Positions 23,636 to 41,300 of a stretch of DNA of 64,000 nucleotides are shown piece by piece (the first letter of the stretch is position 1; each line of letters starts with the position of its first letter). The notes under the pieces were generated by a model. The model had not been told where the DNA came from. It ran no database searches and worked only from the letters and a program-made list of their open reading frames with translations. This stretch comes from Mixophyes australis. Lineage: Eukaryota; Chordata; Amphibia; Anura; Limnodynastidae. A program made the translations under genes and the position numbers. Location of the stretch: NCBI GenBank assembly GCA_036250195.1, contig JAVHZZ010000012.1, positions 93,005,615 through 93,069,614 on the forward strand, given 5' to 3'.

Positions 23636-25255
23636 GTGCGCAGAGTGATATAAGGAGGGGCAGGGAGGTAATTAGTGTGCAGGGTAATATAAGGAGGGGC
23701 AGGGGAGGTAATTAGTGTGCAGAGTGATATAAGGAGGGGCAGGGAGGTAATTAGTGTGCAGGGTAATATAAGGAGGGGCAGGGGAGGTAATTAGTGTGCA
23801 GGGTAATATAAGGAGGGGCAGGGGAGGTAATTAGTGTGCAGAGTGATATAAGGAGGGGCAGGGGAGGTAATTAGTGTGCAGGGTAATATAAGGAGGGGCA
23901 GGGAGGTAATTAGTGTGCAGGGTAATATAAGGAGGGGCAGGGAGGTAATTAGTGTGCAGGGTAATATAAGGAGGGGCAGGGAGGTAATTAGTGTGCAGGG
24001 TAATATAAGGAGGGGCAGGGAGGTAATTAGTGTGCAGGGTAATATAAGGAGGGGCAGGGGAGGTAATTAGTGTGCAGGGTAATATAAGGAGGGGCAGGGG
24101 AGGTAATTAGTGTGCAGGGTGATATAAGGAGGGGCAGGGGAGGTAATTAGTGTGCAGGGTGATATAAGGAGGGGCAGGGGAGGTAATTAGTGTGCAGGGT
24201 AATATAAGGAGGGGCAGGGAGGTAATTAGTGTGCAGGGTAATATAAGGAGGGGCAGGGGAGGTAATTAGTGTGCAGGGTAATATAAGGAGGGGCAGGGAG
24301 GTAATTAGTGTGCAGGGTAATATAAGGAGGGGCAGGGAGGTAATTAGTGTGCAGGGTAATATAAGGAGGGGCAGGGGAGGTAATTAGTGTGCAGGGTAAT
24401 ATAAGGAGGGGCAGGGGAGGTAATTAGTGTGCAGGGTAATATAAGGAGGGGCAGGGGAGGTAATTAGTGTGCAGGGTAATATAAGGAGGGGCAGGGAGGT
24501 AATTAGTGTGCAGGGTAATATAAGGAGGGGCAGGGAGGTAATTAGTGTGCAGGGTAATATAAGGAGGGGCAGGGAGGTAATTAGTGTGCAGGGTAATATA
24601 AGGAGGGGCAGGGAGGTAATTAGTGTGCAGGGTAATATAAGGAGGGGCAGGGAGGTAATTAGTGTGCAGGGTAATATAAGGAGGGGCAGGGGGAGGTAAT
24701 TAGTGTGCAGGGTAATATAAGGAGGGGCAGGGGGAGGTAATTAGTGTGCAGGGTAATATAAGGAGGGGCAGGGGGAGGTAATTAGTGTGCAGGGTAATAT
24801 AAGGAGGGGCAGGGGGAGGTAATTAGTGTGCAGGGTAATATAAGGAGGGGCAGGGAGGTAATTAGTGTGCAGGGTAATATAAGGAGGGGCAGGGAGGTAA
24901 TTAGTGTGCAGGGTAATATAAGGAGGGGCAGGGAGGTAATTAGTGTGCAGGGTAATATAAGGAGGGGCAGGGGGAGGTAATTAGTGTGCAGGGTAATATA
25001 AGGAGGGGCAGGGAGGTAATTAGTGTGCAGGGTAATATAAGGAGGGGCAGGGGAGGTAATTAGTGTGCAGGGTAATATAAGGAGGGGCAGGGGGAGGTAA
25101 TTAGTGTGCAGGGTAATATAAGGAGGGGCAGGGGGAGGTAATTAGTGTGCAGGGTAATATAAGGAGGGGCAGGGAGGTAATTAGTGTGCAGGGTAATATA
25201 AGGAGGGGCAGGGGAGGTAATTAGTGTGCAGGGTAATATAAGGAGGGGCAGGGAG
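23636..25255. repeat. 39-bp minisatellite (about 41 copies)
   Basis: Monomer GTGTGCAGGGTAATATAAGG + AGGGGCAGGGAGGTAATTA. Copies of 39, 40 and 41 bp differ only in the G run (GGGAGG, GGGGAGG, GGGGGAGG). Where consecutive copies are 39 bp, an open frame of repeated VQGNIRRGREVIS appears; it is an artefact. Confidence 0.96.
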
Positions 25256-25585
25256 GTTGGACGCTTGAGTCACGCCCTATGATCTGTTTCCTGGTTTCTG
25301 GCCTCCTGGTGATAAGGTAATAACGGGTTATAGTGGGCCGGGGTCGCGTCTGCTGTGTCAGAGATCTGTTACTAGTTATGTTGTTGTTTGTCTGACAGTG
25401 ACTGAGCGGATACAGAGAGATACAATGTTTCACATAACGGAAGTTTCTACTTCCTCAGTGTTGCTGAATGACGGACATGTAACATAGCAGCTAGTTCTAT
25501 GTTATGTGCCGTTTACCTGCTCTATCTACATGACGTATGTCTGCTCCTGTACATGTATAGTTACTCCCATCATCTCCCTCCATCT
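25256..25585. other. Single-copy spacer between arrays
   Basis: About 330 bp of non-repetitive sequence, moderately GC-rich, with a GATA-type TGATAAGG at about 25312. No exon could be recognised. An erythroid first exon of PKLR was looked for here and not found. Confidence 0.45.
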
Positions 25586-28500
25586 AGGCGCAGTAATAAC
25601 CACTCATCCTCTCCCACCTGCAGTAATAACCACCCTCATCCTCTCCCTCCCTCCTCCCATCTGCAGTAATAACCACTCTCATCCTCTCCCTCCCTCCTCC
25701 CACCTGCAGTAATAACCACTCATCCTCTCCCATCTGCAGTAATAACCACTCTCATCCTCTCCCTCCCTCCCCCCTGCAGTAATAACCACCCTCATCCTCT
25801 CCCTCCCTCCTCCCATCTGCAGTAATAACCACTCTCATCCTCTCCCTCCCTCCTCCCACCTGCAGTAATAACCCCTCTCATCCTCTCCCTCCCTCCTCCC
25901 TCCTGCAGTAATAACCACCCTCATCCTCTCCCTCCCTCCTCCCATCTGCAGTAATAACCCCTCTCATCCTCTCCCTCCCTCCTCCCTCCTGCAGTAATAA
26001 CCACCCTCATCCTCTCCCTCCCTCCCACCTGCAGTAATAACCACTCTCATCCTCTCCCTCCCTCCTCCTACCTGCAGTAATAACCACCCTCATCCTCTCC
26101 CTCCCTCCTCCTACCTGCAGTAATAACCACTCATCCTCTCCCATCTGCAGTAATAACTACCCTCATCCTCTCCCATCTGCAGTAATAACCACTCTCATCC
26201 TCTCCCATCTGCAGTAATAACCACTCATCCTCTCCCTCCTGCAGTAATAACCACTCTCATCCTCTCCCTCCCTCCTCCCATCTGCAGTAATAACCACCCT
26301 CATCCTCTCCCTCCCTCCTCCCATCTGCAGTAATAACCACTCTCATCCTCTCCCACCTGCAGTAATAACCACCCTCATCCTCTCCCTCCCTCCTCCTACC
26401 TGCAGTAATAACCACCCTCATCCTCTCCCTCCCTCCTGCAGTAATAACCACCCTCATCCTCTCCCTCCCTCCTCCCACCTGCAGTAATAACCACTCTCAT
26501 CCTCTCTCTCCCTCCCTCCTCCCTCCTGCAGTAATAACCACCCTCATCCTCTCCCTCCCTCCTCCCACCTGCAGTAATAACCACTCTCATCCTCTCTCTC
26601 CCTCCCTCCTCCCACCTGCAGTAATAACCACCCTCATCCTCTCCCTCCCTCCTCCTACCTGCAGTAATAACCACCCTCATCCTCTCCCTCCCTCCTCCCT
26701 CCTGCAGTAATAACCACCCTCATCCTCTCCCTCCCTCCTCCCACCTGCAGTAATAACCACTCTCATCCTCTCCCTCCCTCCTCCCACCTGCAGTAATAAC
26801 CACCCTCATCCTCTCCCTCCCTCCTCCCACCTGCAGTAATAACCACCCTCATCCTCTCCCTCCCTCCTCCTACCTGCAGTAATAACCACCCTCATCCTCT
26901 CCCTCTCTCCCACCTGCAGTAATAACCACTCTCATCCTCTCCCTCCCTCCTCCCACCTGCAGTAATAACCACCCTCATCCTCTCCCTCCCTCCTCCTACC
27001 TGCAGTAATAACCACCCTCATCCTCTCCCTCCCTCCTCCCTCCTGCAGTAATAACCACCCTCATCCTCTCCCTCCCTCCTCCTACCTGCAGTAATAACCA
27101 CTCTCATCCTCTCCCTCCCTCCTCCCACCTGCAGTAATAACCCCTCTCATCCTCTCCCTCCCTCCTCCCACCTGCAGTAATAACCACTCTCATCCTCTCC
27201 CTCCCTCCTGCAGTAATAACCCCTCTCATCCTCTCCCTCCCTCCTCCCATCTGCAGTAATAACCACTCTCATCCTCTCCCTCCCTCCTGCAGTAATAACC
27301 CCTCTCATCCTCTCCCATCTGCAGTAATAACCACCCTCATCCTCTCCCTCCTGCAGTAATAACCACCCTCATCCTCTCCCTCCCTCCTCCCTCCTGCAGT
27401 AATAACCACCCTCATCCTCTCACTCCTGCAGTAATAACCACTCTCATCCTCTCCCTCCCTCCTCCCTCCTGCAGTAATAACCACCCTCATCCTCTCCCTC
27501 CTGCAGTAATAACCCCTCTCATCCTCTCCCTCCCTCCTCCCATCTGCAGAAATAACCACTCTCATCCTCTCCCTCCCTCCTCCCTCCTGCAGTAATAACC
27601 CCTCTCATCCTCTCCCTCCCTCCTCCCATCTGCAGTAATAACCCCTCTCATCCTCTCCCTCCCTCCTCCCACCTGCAGTAATAACCCCTCTCATCCTCTC
27701 CCTCCCTCCTCCCATCTGCAGTAATAACCACCCTCATCCTCTCCCTCCTGCAGTAATAACCACCCTCATCCTCTCCCTCCCTCCTCCCATCTGCAGAAAT
27801 AACCACTCTCATCCTCTCCCTCCCTCCTCCCTCCTGCAGTAATAACCCCTCTCATCCTCTCCCTCCCTCCTCCCTCCTGCAGTAATAACCCCTCTCATCC
27901 TCTCCCATCTGCAGTAATAACCACCCTCATCCTCTCCCTCCCTCCTCCCTCCTGCAGTAATAACCACTCTCATCCTCTCCCTCCTGCAGTAATAACCACT
28001 CTCATCCTCTCCCTCCTGCAGTAATAACCACTCTCATCCTCTCCCTCCTGCAGTAATAACCCCTCTCATCCTCTCCCTCCCTCCTCCCATCTGCAGAAAT
28101 AACCACTCTCATCCTCTCCCTCCCTCCTCCCACCTGCAGTAATAACCACCCTCATCCTCTCCCTCCCTCCTGCAGTAATAACCACCCTCATCCTCTCCCT
28201 CCCTGCTGCAGTAATAACCACCCTCATCCTCTCCCTCCCTCCTCCCATCTGCAGTAATAACCACCCTCATCCTCTCCCTCCCTCCTCCCATCTGCAGAAA
28301 TAACCACCCTCATCCTCTCCCTCCCTCCTCCCACCTGCAGTAATAACCACCCTCATCCTCTCCCTCCCTCCTCCCTCCTGCAGTAATAACCACTCTCATC
28401 CTCTCCCTCCCTCCTCCCTCCTGCAGTAATAACCACCCTCATCCTCTCCCTCCTGCAGTAATAACCACTCTCATCCTCTCCCTCCCTCCTGCAGTAATAA

Positions 28501-31500
28501 CCACTCTCATCCTCTCCCTCCCTCCTGCAGTAATAACCACCCTCATCCTCTCCCTCCCTCCTCCCATCTGCAGTAATAACCACTCTCATCCTCTCCCTCC
28601 CTCCTCCCTCCTGCAGTAATAACCACCCTCATCCTCTCCCTCCTGCAGTAATAACCACTCTCATCCTCTCCCTCCCTCCTGCAGTAATAACCACTCTCAT
28701 CCTCTCCCTCCCTCCTGCAGTAATAACCATTCTCATCCTCTCCCTCCCTCCTGCAGTAATAACCCCTCTCATCCTCTCCCTCCCTCCTCCCTCCTGCAGT
28801 AATAACCCCTCTCATCCTCTCACCTCCCTCCTCCCTCCTGCAGTAATAACCCCTCTCATCCTCTCCCTCCCTCCTCCCACCTGCAGTAATAACCACTCTC
28901 ATCCTCTCCCTCCTGCAGTAATAACCACCCTCATCCTCTCCCTCCTGCAGTAATAACCACTCCATCCTCTCCCTCCCCTCCTCCCATCTGCAGTAATAAC
29001 CCCTCTCATCCTCTCCCCTCCCTCCTCCCATCTGCAGTAATAACCACTCTCATCCTCTCCCATCTGCAGTAATAACCCCTCTCATCCTCTCACCTCCCTC
29101 CTCCCACCTGCAGTAATAACCACTCTCATCCTCTCCCTCCCTCTTCCCTCCTGCAGTAATAACCCCTCTCATCCTCTCCCCTCCCCTCCTCCCCTCCTGC
29201 AGTAATAACCCCTCTCATCCTCTCCCCTCCCTCCTCCCACCTGCAGTAATAACCCCTCTCATCCTCTCCCTCCCTCCTCCCACCTGCAGTAATAACCACC
29301 CTCATCCTCTCCCTCCCTCCCCACCTGCAGTAATAACCACTCTCATCCTCTCCCTCCCTCCTCCTACCTGCAGTAATAACCCCTCTCATCCTCTCCCTCC
29401 CTCCTCCCACCTGCAGTAATAACCACTCTCATCCTCTCCCTCCCTCCTCCTACCTGCAGTAATAACCCCTCTCATCCTCTCCCTCCCTCCTCCCACCTGC
29501 AGTAATAACCCCTCTCATCCTCTCCCTCCCCTCCTCCCCACCTGCAGTAATAACCACTCTCATCCTCTCCCTCCCTCCTCCTACCTGCAGTAATAACCAC
29601 TCTCATCCTCTCCCTCCCTCCTCCTACCTGCAGTAATAACCCCTCTCATCCTCTCCCTCCCTCCTCCCACCTGCAGTAATAACCCCTCTCATCCTCTCCC
29701 TCCCCTCCTCCCACCTGCAGTAATAACCCCTCTCATCCTCTCCCATCTGCAGTAATAACCACTCATCCTCTCCCTCCCTCCTCCCATCTGCAGTAATAAC
29801 CACCCTCATCCTCTCCCTCCCTCCTCCCATCTGCAGTAATAACCACCCTCATCCTCTCCTTCCCCTCCTCCCATCTGCAGTAATAACCACTCTCATCCTC
29901 TCCCTCCCTCCTCCCTCCTGCAGTAATAACCACCCTCATCCTCTCCCTCCTGCAGTAATAACCACTCATCCTCTCCCTCCCTCCTCCCATCTGCAGTAAT
30001 AACCACCCTCATCCTCTCCCTCCCTCCTCCCATCTGCAGTAATAACCACCCTCATCCTCCTCACTCCTGCAGTAATAACCACCCTCATCCTCTCCCTCCT
30101 GCAGTAATAACCACTCATCCTCTCCCTCCCTCCTCCCACCTGCAGTAATAACCACCCTCATCCTCTCCCTCCCTCCTCCCATCTGCAGTAATAACCACCC
30201 TCATCCTCTCACTCCTGCAGTAATAACCCCTCTCATCCTCTCCCTCCCTCTTCCCTCCTGCAGTAATAACCCCTCTCATCCTCTCCCTCCCTCCTCCCTC
30301 CTGCAGTAATAACCCCTCTCATCCTCTCCTCCCTCCTCCCACCTGCAGTAATAACCCCTCTCATCCTCTCCCTCCCTCCTCCCACCTGCAGTAATAACCC
30401 CTCTCATCCTCTCCCTCCCTCCTCCCACCTGCAGTAATAACCCCTCTCATCCTCTCCCATCTGCAGTAATAACCACCCTCATCCCCTCTCCCTCCCTCCT
30501 CCCTCCTGCAGTAATAACCCCTCTCATCCTCTCCCTCCCTCCTCCCTCCTGCAGTAATAACCACTCTCATCCTCTCCCTCCTGCAGTAATAACCACTCTC
30601 ATCCTCTCCCTCCTGCAGTAATAACCCCTCTCATCCTCTCCCCTCCCTCCTCCCTCCTGCAGTAATAACCACTCTCATCCTCTCCCTCCTGCAGTAATAA
30701 CCACTCTCATCCTCTCCCTCCTGCAGTAATAACCACTCTCATCCTCTCCCCTCCCTCCTCCCATCTGCAGTAATAACCACTCTCATCCTCTCCCCTCCCT
30801 CCTCCCACCTGCAGTAATAACCCCTCTCATCCTCTCCCTCCCTCCTCCCTCCTGCAGTAATAACCCCTCTCATCCTCTCCCATCTGCAGTAATAACCCCT
30901 CTCATCCTCTCCCTCCCTCCTCCCTCCTGCAGTAATAACCCCTCTCATCCTCTCCCTCCCTCCTCCCTCCTGCAGTAATAACCCCTCTCATCCTTTCCTT
31001 CCCTCCTCCCATCTGCAGTAATAACCACCCTCATCCTCTCCCTCCCTCCTCCCACCTGCAGTAATAACCACTCATCCTCTCCCTCCCTCCTCCCACCTGC
31101 AGTAATAACCACTCATCCTCTCCCTCCCTCCTCCCACCTGCAGTAATAACCACTCTCATCCTCTCCCCTCCTGCAGTAATAACCACCCTCATCCTCTCCC
31201 TCCCTCCTCCCACCTGCAGTAATAACCACTCATCCTCTCCCTCCCTCCTCCCACCTGCAGTAATAACCCCTCTCATCCTCTCCCTCCCTCCTCCCTCCTG
31301 CAGTAATAACCACTCTCATCCTCTCCCTCCTGCAGTAATAACCACTCTCATCCTCTCCCTCCCTCCTCCCACCTGCAGTAATAATCCCTCTCATCCTCTC
31401 CCTCCCTCCTCCCTCCTGCAGTAATAACCACTCTCATCCTCTCCCTCCTGCAGTAATAACCACTCTCATCCTCTCCCTCCCTCCTCCCATCTGCAGTAAT

Positions 31501-33311
31501 AACCCCTCTCATCCTCTCCTCCCATCTGCAGTAATAACCACTCTCATCCTCTCCCTCCCTCCTCCCTCCTGCAGTAATAACCCCTCTCATCCTCTCCCTC
31601 CCTCCTCCCTCCTGCAGTAATAACCACCCTCATCCTCTCTCACCTGCAGTAATAACCACTCTCATCCTCTCCCTCCTGCAGTAATAACCACCCTCATCCT
31701 CTCCCTCCCTCCTCCCTCCTGCAGTAATAACCACCCTCATCCTCTCCCCTCCCTCCTGCAGTAATAACCACTCTCATCCTCTCCCTCCCTCCTCCCTCCT
31801 GCAGTAATAACCACTCTCATCCTCTCCCTCCCTCCTCCCTCCTGCAGTAATAACCACTCTCATCCTCTCCCTCCCTCCTCCCTCCTGCAGTAATAACCAC
31901 CCTCATCCTCTCCCTCCCTCCTCCCTCCTGCAGTAATAACCCCTCTCATCCTCTTCCTCCCTCCTCCCATCTGCAGTAATAACCACTCTCATCCTCTCCC
32001 TCCCTCCTCCCTCCTGCAGTAATAACCACTCTCATCCTCTCCCTCCTGCAGTAATAACCACTCTCATCCTCTCCCTCCCTCCTCCCATCTGCAGTAATAA
32101 CCACCCTCATCCTCTCCCTCCCTCCTCCCATCTGCAGTAATAACCACTCTCATCCTCTCCCTCCTGCAGTAATAACCACCCTCATCCTCTCCCTCCCTCC
32201 TCCCTCCTGCAGTAATAACCACCCTCATCCTCTCCCTCCCTCCTGCAGTAATAACCCCTCTCATCCTCTCCCTCCCTCCTCCCTCCTGCAGTAATAACCA
32301 CCCTCATCCTCTCCCTCCCTCCTCCCTCCTGCAGTAATAACCCCTCTCATCCTCTCCCTCCTGCAGTAATAACCACTCTCATCCTCTCCCTCCCTCCTGC
32401 AGTAATAACCACTCTCATCCTCTCCCTCCTGCAGTAATAACCACTCTCATCCTCTCCCTCCCTCCTCCCTCCTGCAGTAATAACCCCTCTCATCCTCTCC
32501 CTCCTGCAGTAATACCCACTCTCATCCTCTCCCTCCCTCCTCCCACCTGCAGTAATAACCACTCTCATCCTCTCCCTCCCTCCTCCCTCCTGCAGTAATA
32601 ACCCCTCTCATCCTCTCCCTCCCTCCTCCCTCCTGCAGTAATAACCCCTCTCATCCTCTCCCATCTGCAGTAATAACCACTCTCATCCTCTCCCACCTGC
32701 AGTAATAACCACTCTCATCCTCTCCCTCCTGCAGTAATAACCCCTCTCATCCTCTCCCTCCTGCAGTAATAACCACTCTCATCCTCTCCCTCCCTCCTCC
32801 CTCCTGCAGTAATAACCACTCTCATCCTCTCCCTCCTGCAGTAATAACCACTCTCATCCTCTCCCTCCTGCAGTAATAACCACTCTCATCCTCTCCCTCC
32901 TGCAGTAATAACCACTCTCATCCTCTCCCTCCCTCCTGCAGTAATAACCCCTCTCATCCTCTCCCTCCCTCCTCCCTCCTGCAGTAATAACCCCTCTCAT
33001 CCTCTCCCATCTGCAGTAATAACCACTCTCATCCTCTCCCTCCTGCAGTAATACCCACTCTCATCCTCTCCCTCCCTCCTCCCACCTGCAGTAATAACCA
33101 CTCTCATCCTCTCCCTCCCTCCTCCCTCCTGCAGTAATAACCCCTCTCATCCTCTCCCTCCCTCCTCCCTCCTGCAGTAATAACCCCTCTCATCCTCTCC
33201 CATCTGCAGTAATAACCACTCTCATCCTCTCCCACCTGCAGTAATAACCACTCTCATCCTCTCCCTCCCTCCTCCCATCTGCAGTAATAACCACCCTCAT
33301 CCTCTCCCTCC
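25586..33311. repeat. 42-bp pyrimidine-rich minisatellite (roughly 200 copies)
   Basis: Full monomer CTGCAGTAATAACCACTCTC + ATCCTCTCCCTCCCTCCTCCCA. Shortened versions of about 27-34 bp lack one or more CTCC/CCTCC blocks, and CCACT alternates with CCACC and CCCCT. Nearly all copies keep CTGCAGTAATAACC. The plus strand is strongly pyrimidine-biased and the minus strand carries clustered GGGAGG runs. Frames of repeated MRVVITAGGRREGEDE on the minus strand are artefacts. Confidence 0.97.
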
Positions 33312-33312
33312 C

Positions 33313-33481
33313 CATACTATGTCATGCACTATGTAAGGGGGTAAAGGAGCCGATTCTGTCCGTTGGACTATAAGCTCTTATGGTTTGTGGCTTGTCTGTC
33401 TGTCTCCAAACCATAAGAGCTTATAGTTCAACAGACAGAATCGGCTCCTTTACCCCCTTACATAGTGCATGACATAGTATG
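33313..33481. repeat. Long near-perfect inverted repeat (74-bp arms)
   Basis: Left arm 33313-33386 (CATACTATGTCATGCACTAT...) and right arm 33408-33481 are reverse complements with two mismatches, around a 21-base loop containing (GTCT)n. It may be a fold-back MITE or a hairpin RNA source. No clear target-site duplication is seen. Confidence 0.93.
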
Positions 33482-33581
33482 TGGGTTACATACATGGCCC
33501 ACCTTACACGTATGGTCATGAAGCGGCATAAAGGACATATCAGAAAGGCAGAGAGAAGTGTAACTGCATGCAGCCAGAACC

Positions 33582-33695
33582 ATGACAGAATATGGAAGCT
33601 ACTGTGTATGGAGAGCGATCAGGGAAGATGAGTTATTACTGTGTATGGAGGGAGAGGAGTGTGGTTATTACTGGGCGAGGAAGGGCTCCATGTCC
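33582..33695. repeat. Decayed, inverted units of the 42-bp minisatellite
   Basis: GAGTTATTACTGTGTATGG at 33631-33649 and GGAGGGAGAGG...GTGGTTATTACTG at 33649-33674 match the reverse complement of the array at 25586-33311. They lie on the other side of the hairpin, in the opposite orientation. Confidence 0.7.
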
Positions 33696-33819
33696 GAGTC
33701 TGGTTCTTACCTGGATCACATGATCAGTACGGGTGTCTTGCTGCGTTCTGTGTCTATACCTTGTTAGTAGATGCCCTGTGAGTGCATTGTGTGGGGGAGG
33801 CCTTCCTTTTTGTTTACTT

Positions 33820-33898
33820 AGCTCTTCTGATCACCGGACGCTGTCACTGTATAACCAGACTGTAGTTGGTTGTGTAACTCTGAGCCGCCATCTCCACT
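33820..33898 (+). promoter_or_regulatory. PKLR: Candidate liver-type PKLR promoter
   Basis: A consensus FOXA site TGTTTACTTA (33821-33830) and a TATA-like TATAA (33850-33854) lie just upstream of the first coding ATG at 33899, giving a short leader if transcription starts near 33880. No tandem E-box of the ChREBP type was found. The call rests on position and motifs only. Confidence 0.45.
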
Positions 33899-38262
<4,364 letters not shown>

Positions 38263-38341
38263 AGGAAGAGCAATTATTTTACCTGCTGACCAAACCTTCA
38301 GAGCTAGCACTTCATATGTACAATCAGAAGGAGATGGTCAC

Positions 38342-38390
38342 ATTAAACATTCCTACAGCTTTATCTTGTGTGTGTCTCTTCCTTATGCCT
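38342..38390 (+). terminator. PKLR: Candidate PKLR polyadenylation site
   Basis: ATTAAA at 38342-38347 is followed about 20 bases later by a GT-rich stretch (CTTGTGTGTGTCTC, 38368-38381), 80 bases after the stop. Later AATAAA hexamers at about 39643 and 39694 are alternatives. Confidence 0.4.
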
Positions 38391-41300
38391 TTCCCTTCTC
38401 ATCCTATGAAGTTACCCTATCTCCTGCACCCTCCCTCCTCGGCTTAACAGCAACAAGATGATTTATAGTGGTTTTAAAGAGGATTTACCGGATGCCAGAT
38501 TAATGGCCAATAACTTGTTTCCACAGCACATTCTGGAGTGGACAGTGAGATGCTGTCACCCATCTAAACACCTTCAATATCTGGATCAAGTGTCTGACTA
38601 TTGGGAGTGGTAGAAGGGTCCCTAGAATATACAGTACTATTCTGTGGCCTAATGTGTGTACCTAGATGCTCATGTGTGCATACAGATAGACCTCTCTTCC
38701 TGTTACCCATAGAGCATGATTGACCTTATTTCAGACCGGGTGACTGTGTAATCTCTTTAAATCAGAATACAGCTAAAGCCAGCTGTGAATATGGCACTAT
38801 GCACCAGGGATTATGGGTAATCTGCCACAGACACAGCTGCCCACATTAAATATCTCCAGATCATGGGACAGGGTCACTGTTAATATACCCTCATTATAAC
38901 GTGCCGCTTCTGGGTGGGAGATGGGATCTGTGTGCAGCGACCAGCACAACCCTGTCTTCAAGAGCTAGCAACAGGCTTCAGGATTTGTCTGTAGAAACAA
39001 GTGCAATAATAATGGCTCCAGAAAAACAGTTTAACTCACCTGTGCGTGATTAAAGGAACAACTGAACTGTTAGCTCTTGAGGACAGAGTAAAACAAACAG
39101 GGGTTAAAACAAGGCCAGGTGGTGGGCTAGAGATTGGGTTAGCCTGGAGGTCTTACATACACCACTGTACCCCCGAAGCCCCCTGCAGAGACTCTACTAG
39201 AGCTGCTGGCAAGAGAGGGGTAAGACGTGGCTACTGGGAGATTTTGGACTTACTTTGACCCTTGTGCTCTCTGGAAAGTATAGAGCCTAAAAAACAACAT
39301 ACCCGGCCTTGGGGGTGAGCAGAAATGGGGAAAGCTTCACCCTGTTCATTAGCCAGAAGTGACCACCAAGGAAAGTTCCATTTGTGAGCGGAAAAATGGG
39401 TCATGTTACATAGGTTGTGGTTTGATTGCTAATTTGGGAGTGCTTTAGTTGAATTGTTGTTGGATGATATGGGAACCAGCAGCTGGATTGTAAAACGAAT
39501 GTTTCAGGTGACTCTAATCGTCATGCTGGTGGGTATAGCTGGAGATTGCATAAGTACGATGTATGAGCAGCACACGATGAATCAACAGTGCCCAGACCAG
39601 GAGTAAGCACACGATTCCACCTCGGTTACTATGACCTTAATTAATAAAACAGGACACTGTAAAATGCTTTGATTCACGAAGGTGGTAAAACAAATAAACT
39701 TTTGCTCAAATTTAAGTTCTAAACGCTGTGAAATAATTACTACTTTCTGTTGAGTCTTCTAGCAATGAATTTTGGTAATAATGACCAGTCAGGGGAGGAA
39801 CCTCCTTGGAGAAATAGGACACAATGGAAACTAAGAAATTGGGAACCGCAGAGCCTGCAGCCAAAGCGCGGTGGGAGGGGGAGGTTCACTGTAAAATATC
39901 TTGTCTCATATATTGAAATTTGCTTTTCAGCATCTGGAATAAATGCGGTAATTTCTATGCATTCAATATGAGTCAATGTGAACTTTTCACCTGAAGACCA
40001 CGGCCAGCTCCCCTTCTCCCTTCTGAACATTCCAGCCTATCTTTCTTTACATTCTGGCCCTGAAGCAGTCACGGTGTTGTGGTAAAAATAAAGAGGCGTC
40101 CAATTGTTTTCTTCTCTTTATTTACATAACCTGTTTACAAACAAACTTTTCTATGTACAGTACAAAAGAAAAGTCTGATTTCTCCTCTCCGTCCACAACT
40201 TCCATCCTGATGCCACCCTACCCTTCCCCCACCAATAAGATCTACCTAAACTTTCATCCAAGTAGTGACCCATTTACCTCCCAACAGTACCATACAATAT
40301 CTTCTCTTCAACTTCATCCATATAACGTCCCCACCACCATCCAATCAATACATTGGCTCCTCTTCAATTCCCAGCCATAAGATGTCTCCTCACCTTCCAG
40401 CTAACATCCCCGGCTCCCTCCCAGTTATAAGACTTCTCATCCTCTGCCTTAACGTCCATCCATATGACAGAATTACCTTTATCGCAGATGTAAGATGTCT
40501 CCTTGGTCTCTACCTGAACTTTCATCATTAAAATACTCCTCATCTCTCACCCAACAATAAGATGTCCCCTCATTCTCTATCTTCATGTACAGTTTAGACA
40601 CCTTTAATCTGTCAAACATCCCAGAAACTGGATTTCTCCTCAATCTCCACTCAATGTAGAATTCAGTCGATTATCTGAAGAAGCCTCAAAAACTTGTTCC
40701 AGTAGTAAGATGGCCCTTATTTACAGTAATATATAATATGGTATTATTCTTTACATTTCATAAGGTCTTCTACAATGGACATGTGTCACCTCGAGATGTA
40801 GCGTGTAGGAAGCCTAAATCATGGGTTTACTCTCTAATATAGTTGATAACGGAACTTCTCGCGACCAAATGAAGACCCACATTTATAAAGTGCTAATGAA
40901 TTGTTAAAAGGGATTTCTATGTTGCATATATGAGGTTAGTCAAATATGAAATGTGTTCACTTCTATTTCTACAAATTTCAGTTTATTCAACTGTGATTTA
41001 TGCTAAATACTTTGAAGTTGATGACCAAAATTGTGTCTTTTATGACATCGCCTTTTACAAATGAAATGACCTAAAGACGTGCATGAAGAGAGGAACCCGT
41101 CACATTGAATGGGAGACAACAGAACTAGCAAGCTGGTCACATGCCTTAACCGTTTGGAGATGACCATACCTGCAGCTTGTCATGTGATGTTAGAGGGGTC
41201 ACAGACCTGTTTGCACCCCTGTATATGATCTAACTTCTGTGGCTGGGCTATATGTCGACAAGGGCCACAGGTCTTGCTGTTTTTACATGAATAGATTAAC

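Noticed and set aside
25256..25585. Erythroid-type first exon of PKLR
   Set aside because: A GATA-like motif is present but no ATG-led frame with a suitable donor and matching phase could be read.
26257..32568. Many minus-strand frames with RREGEDEGGYYCR repeats, resembling a low-complexity RG protein
   Set aside because: Fragments of the 42-bp minisatellite; frames break at every length variant.
25586..33311. Possible CRISPR array (regular repeats with spacers)
   Set aside because: The spacers are not unique, unit length varies freely, and the genome is eukaryotic.
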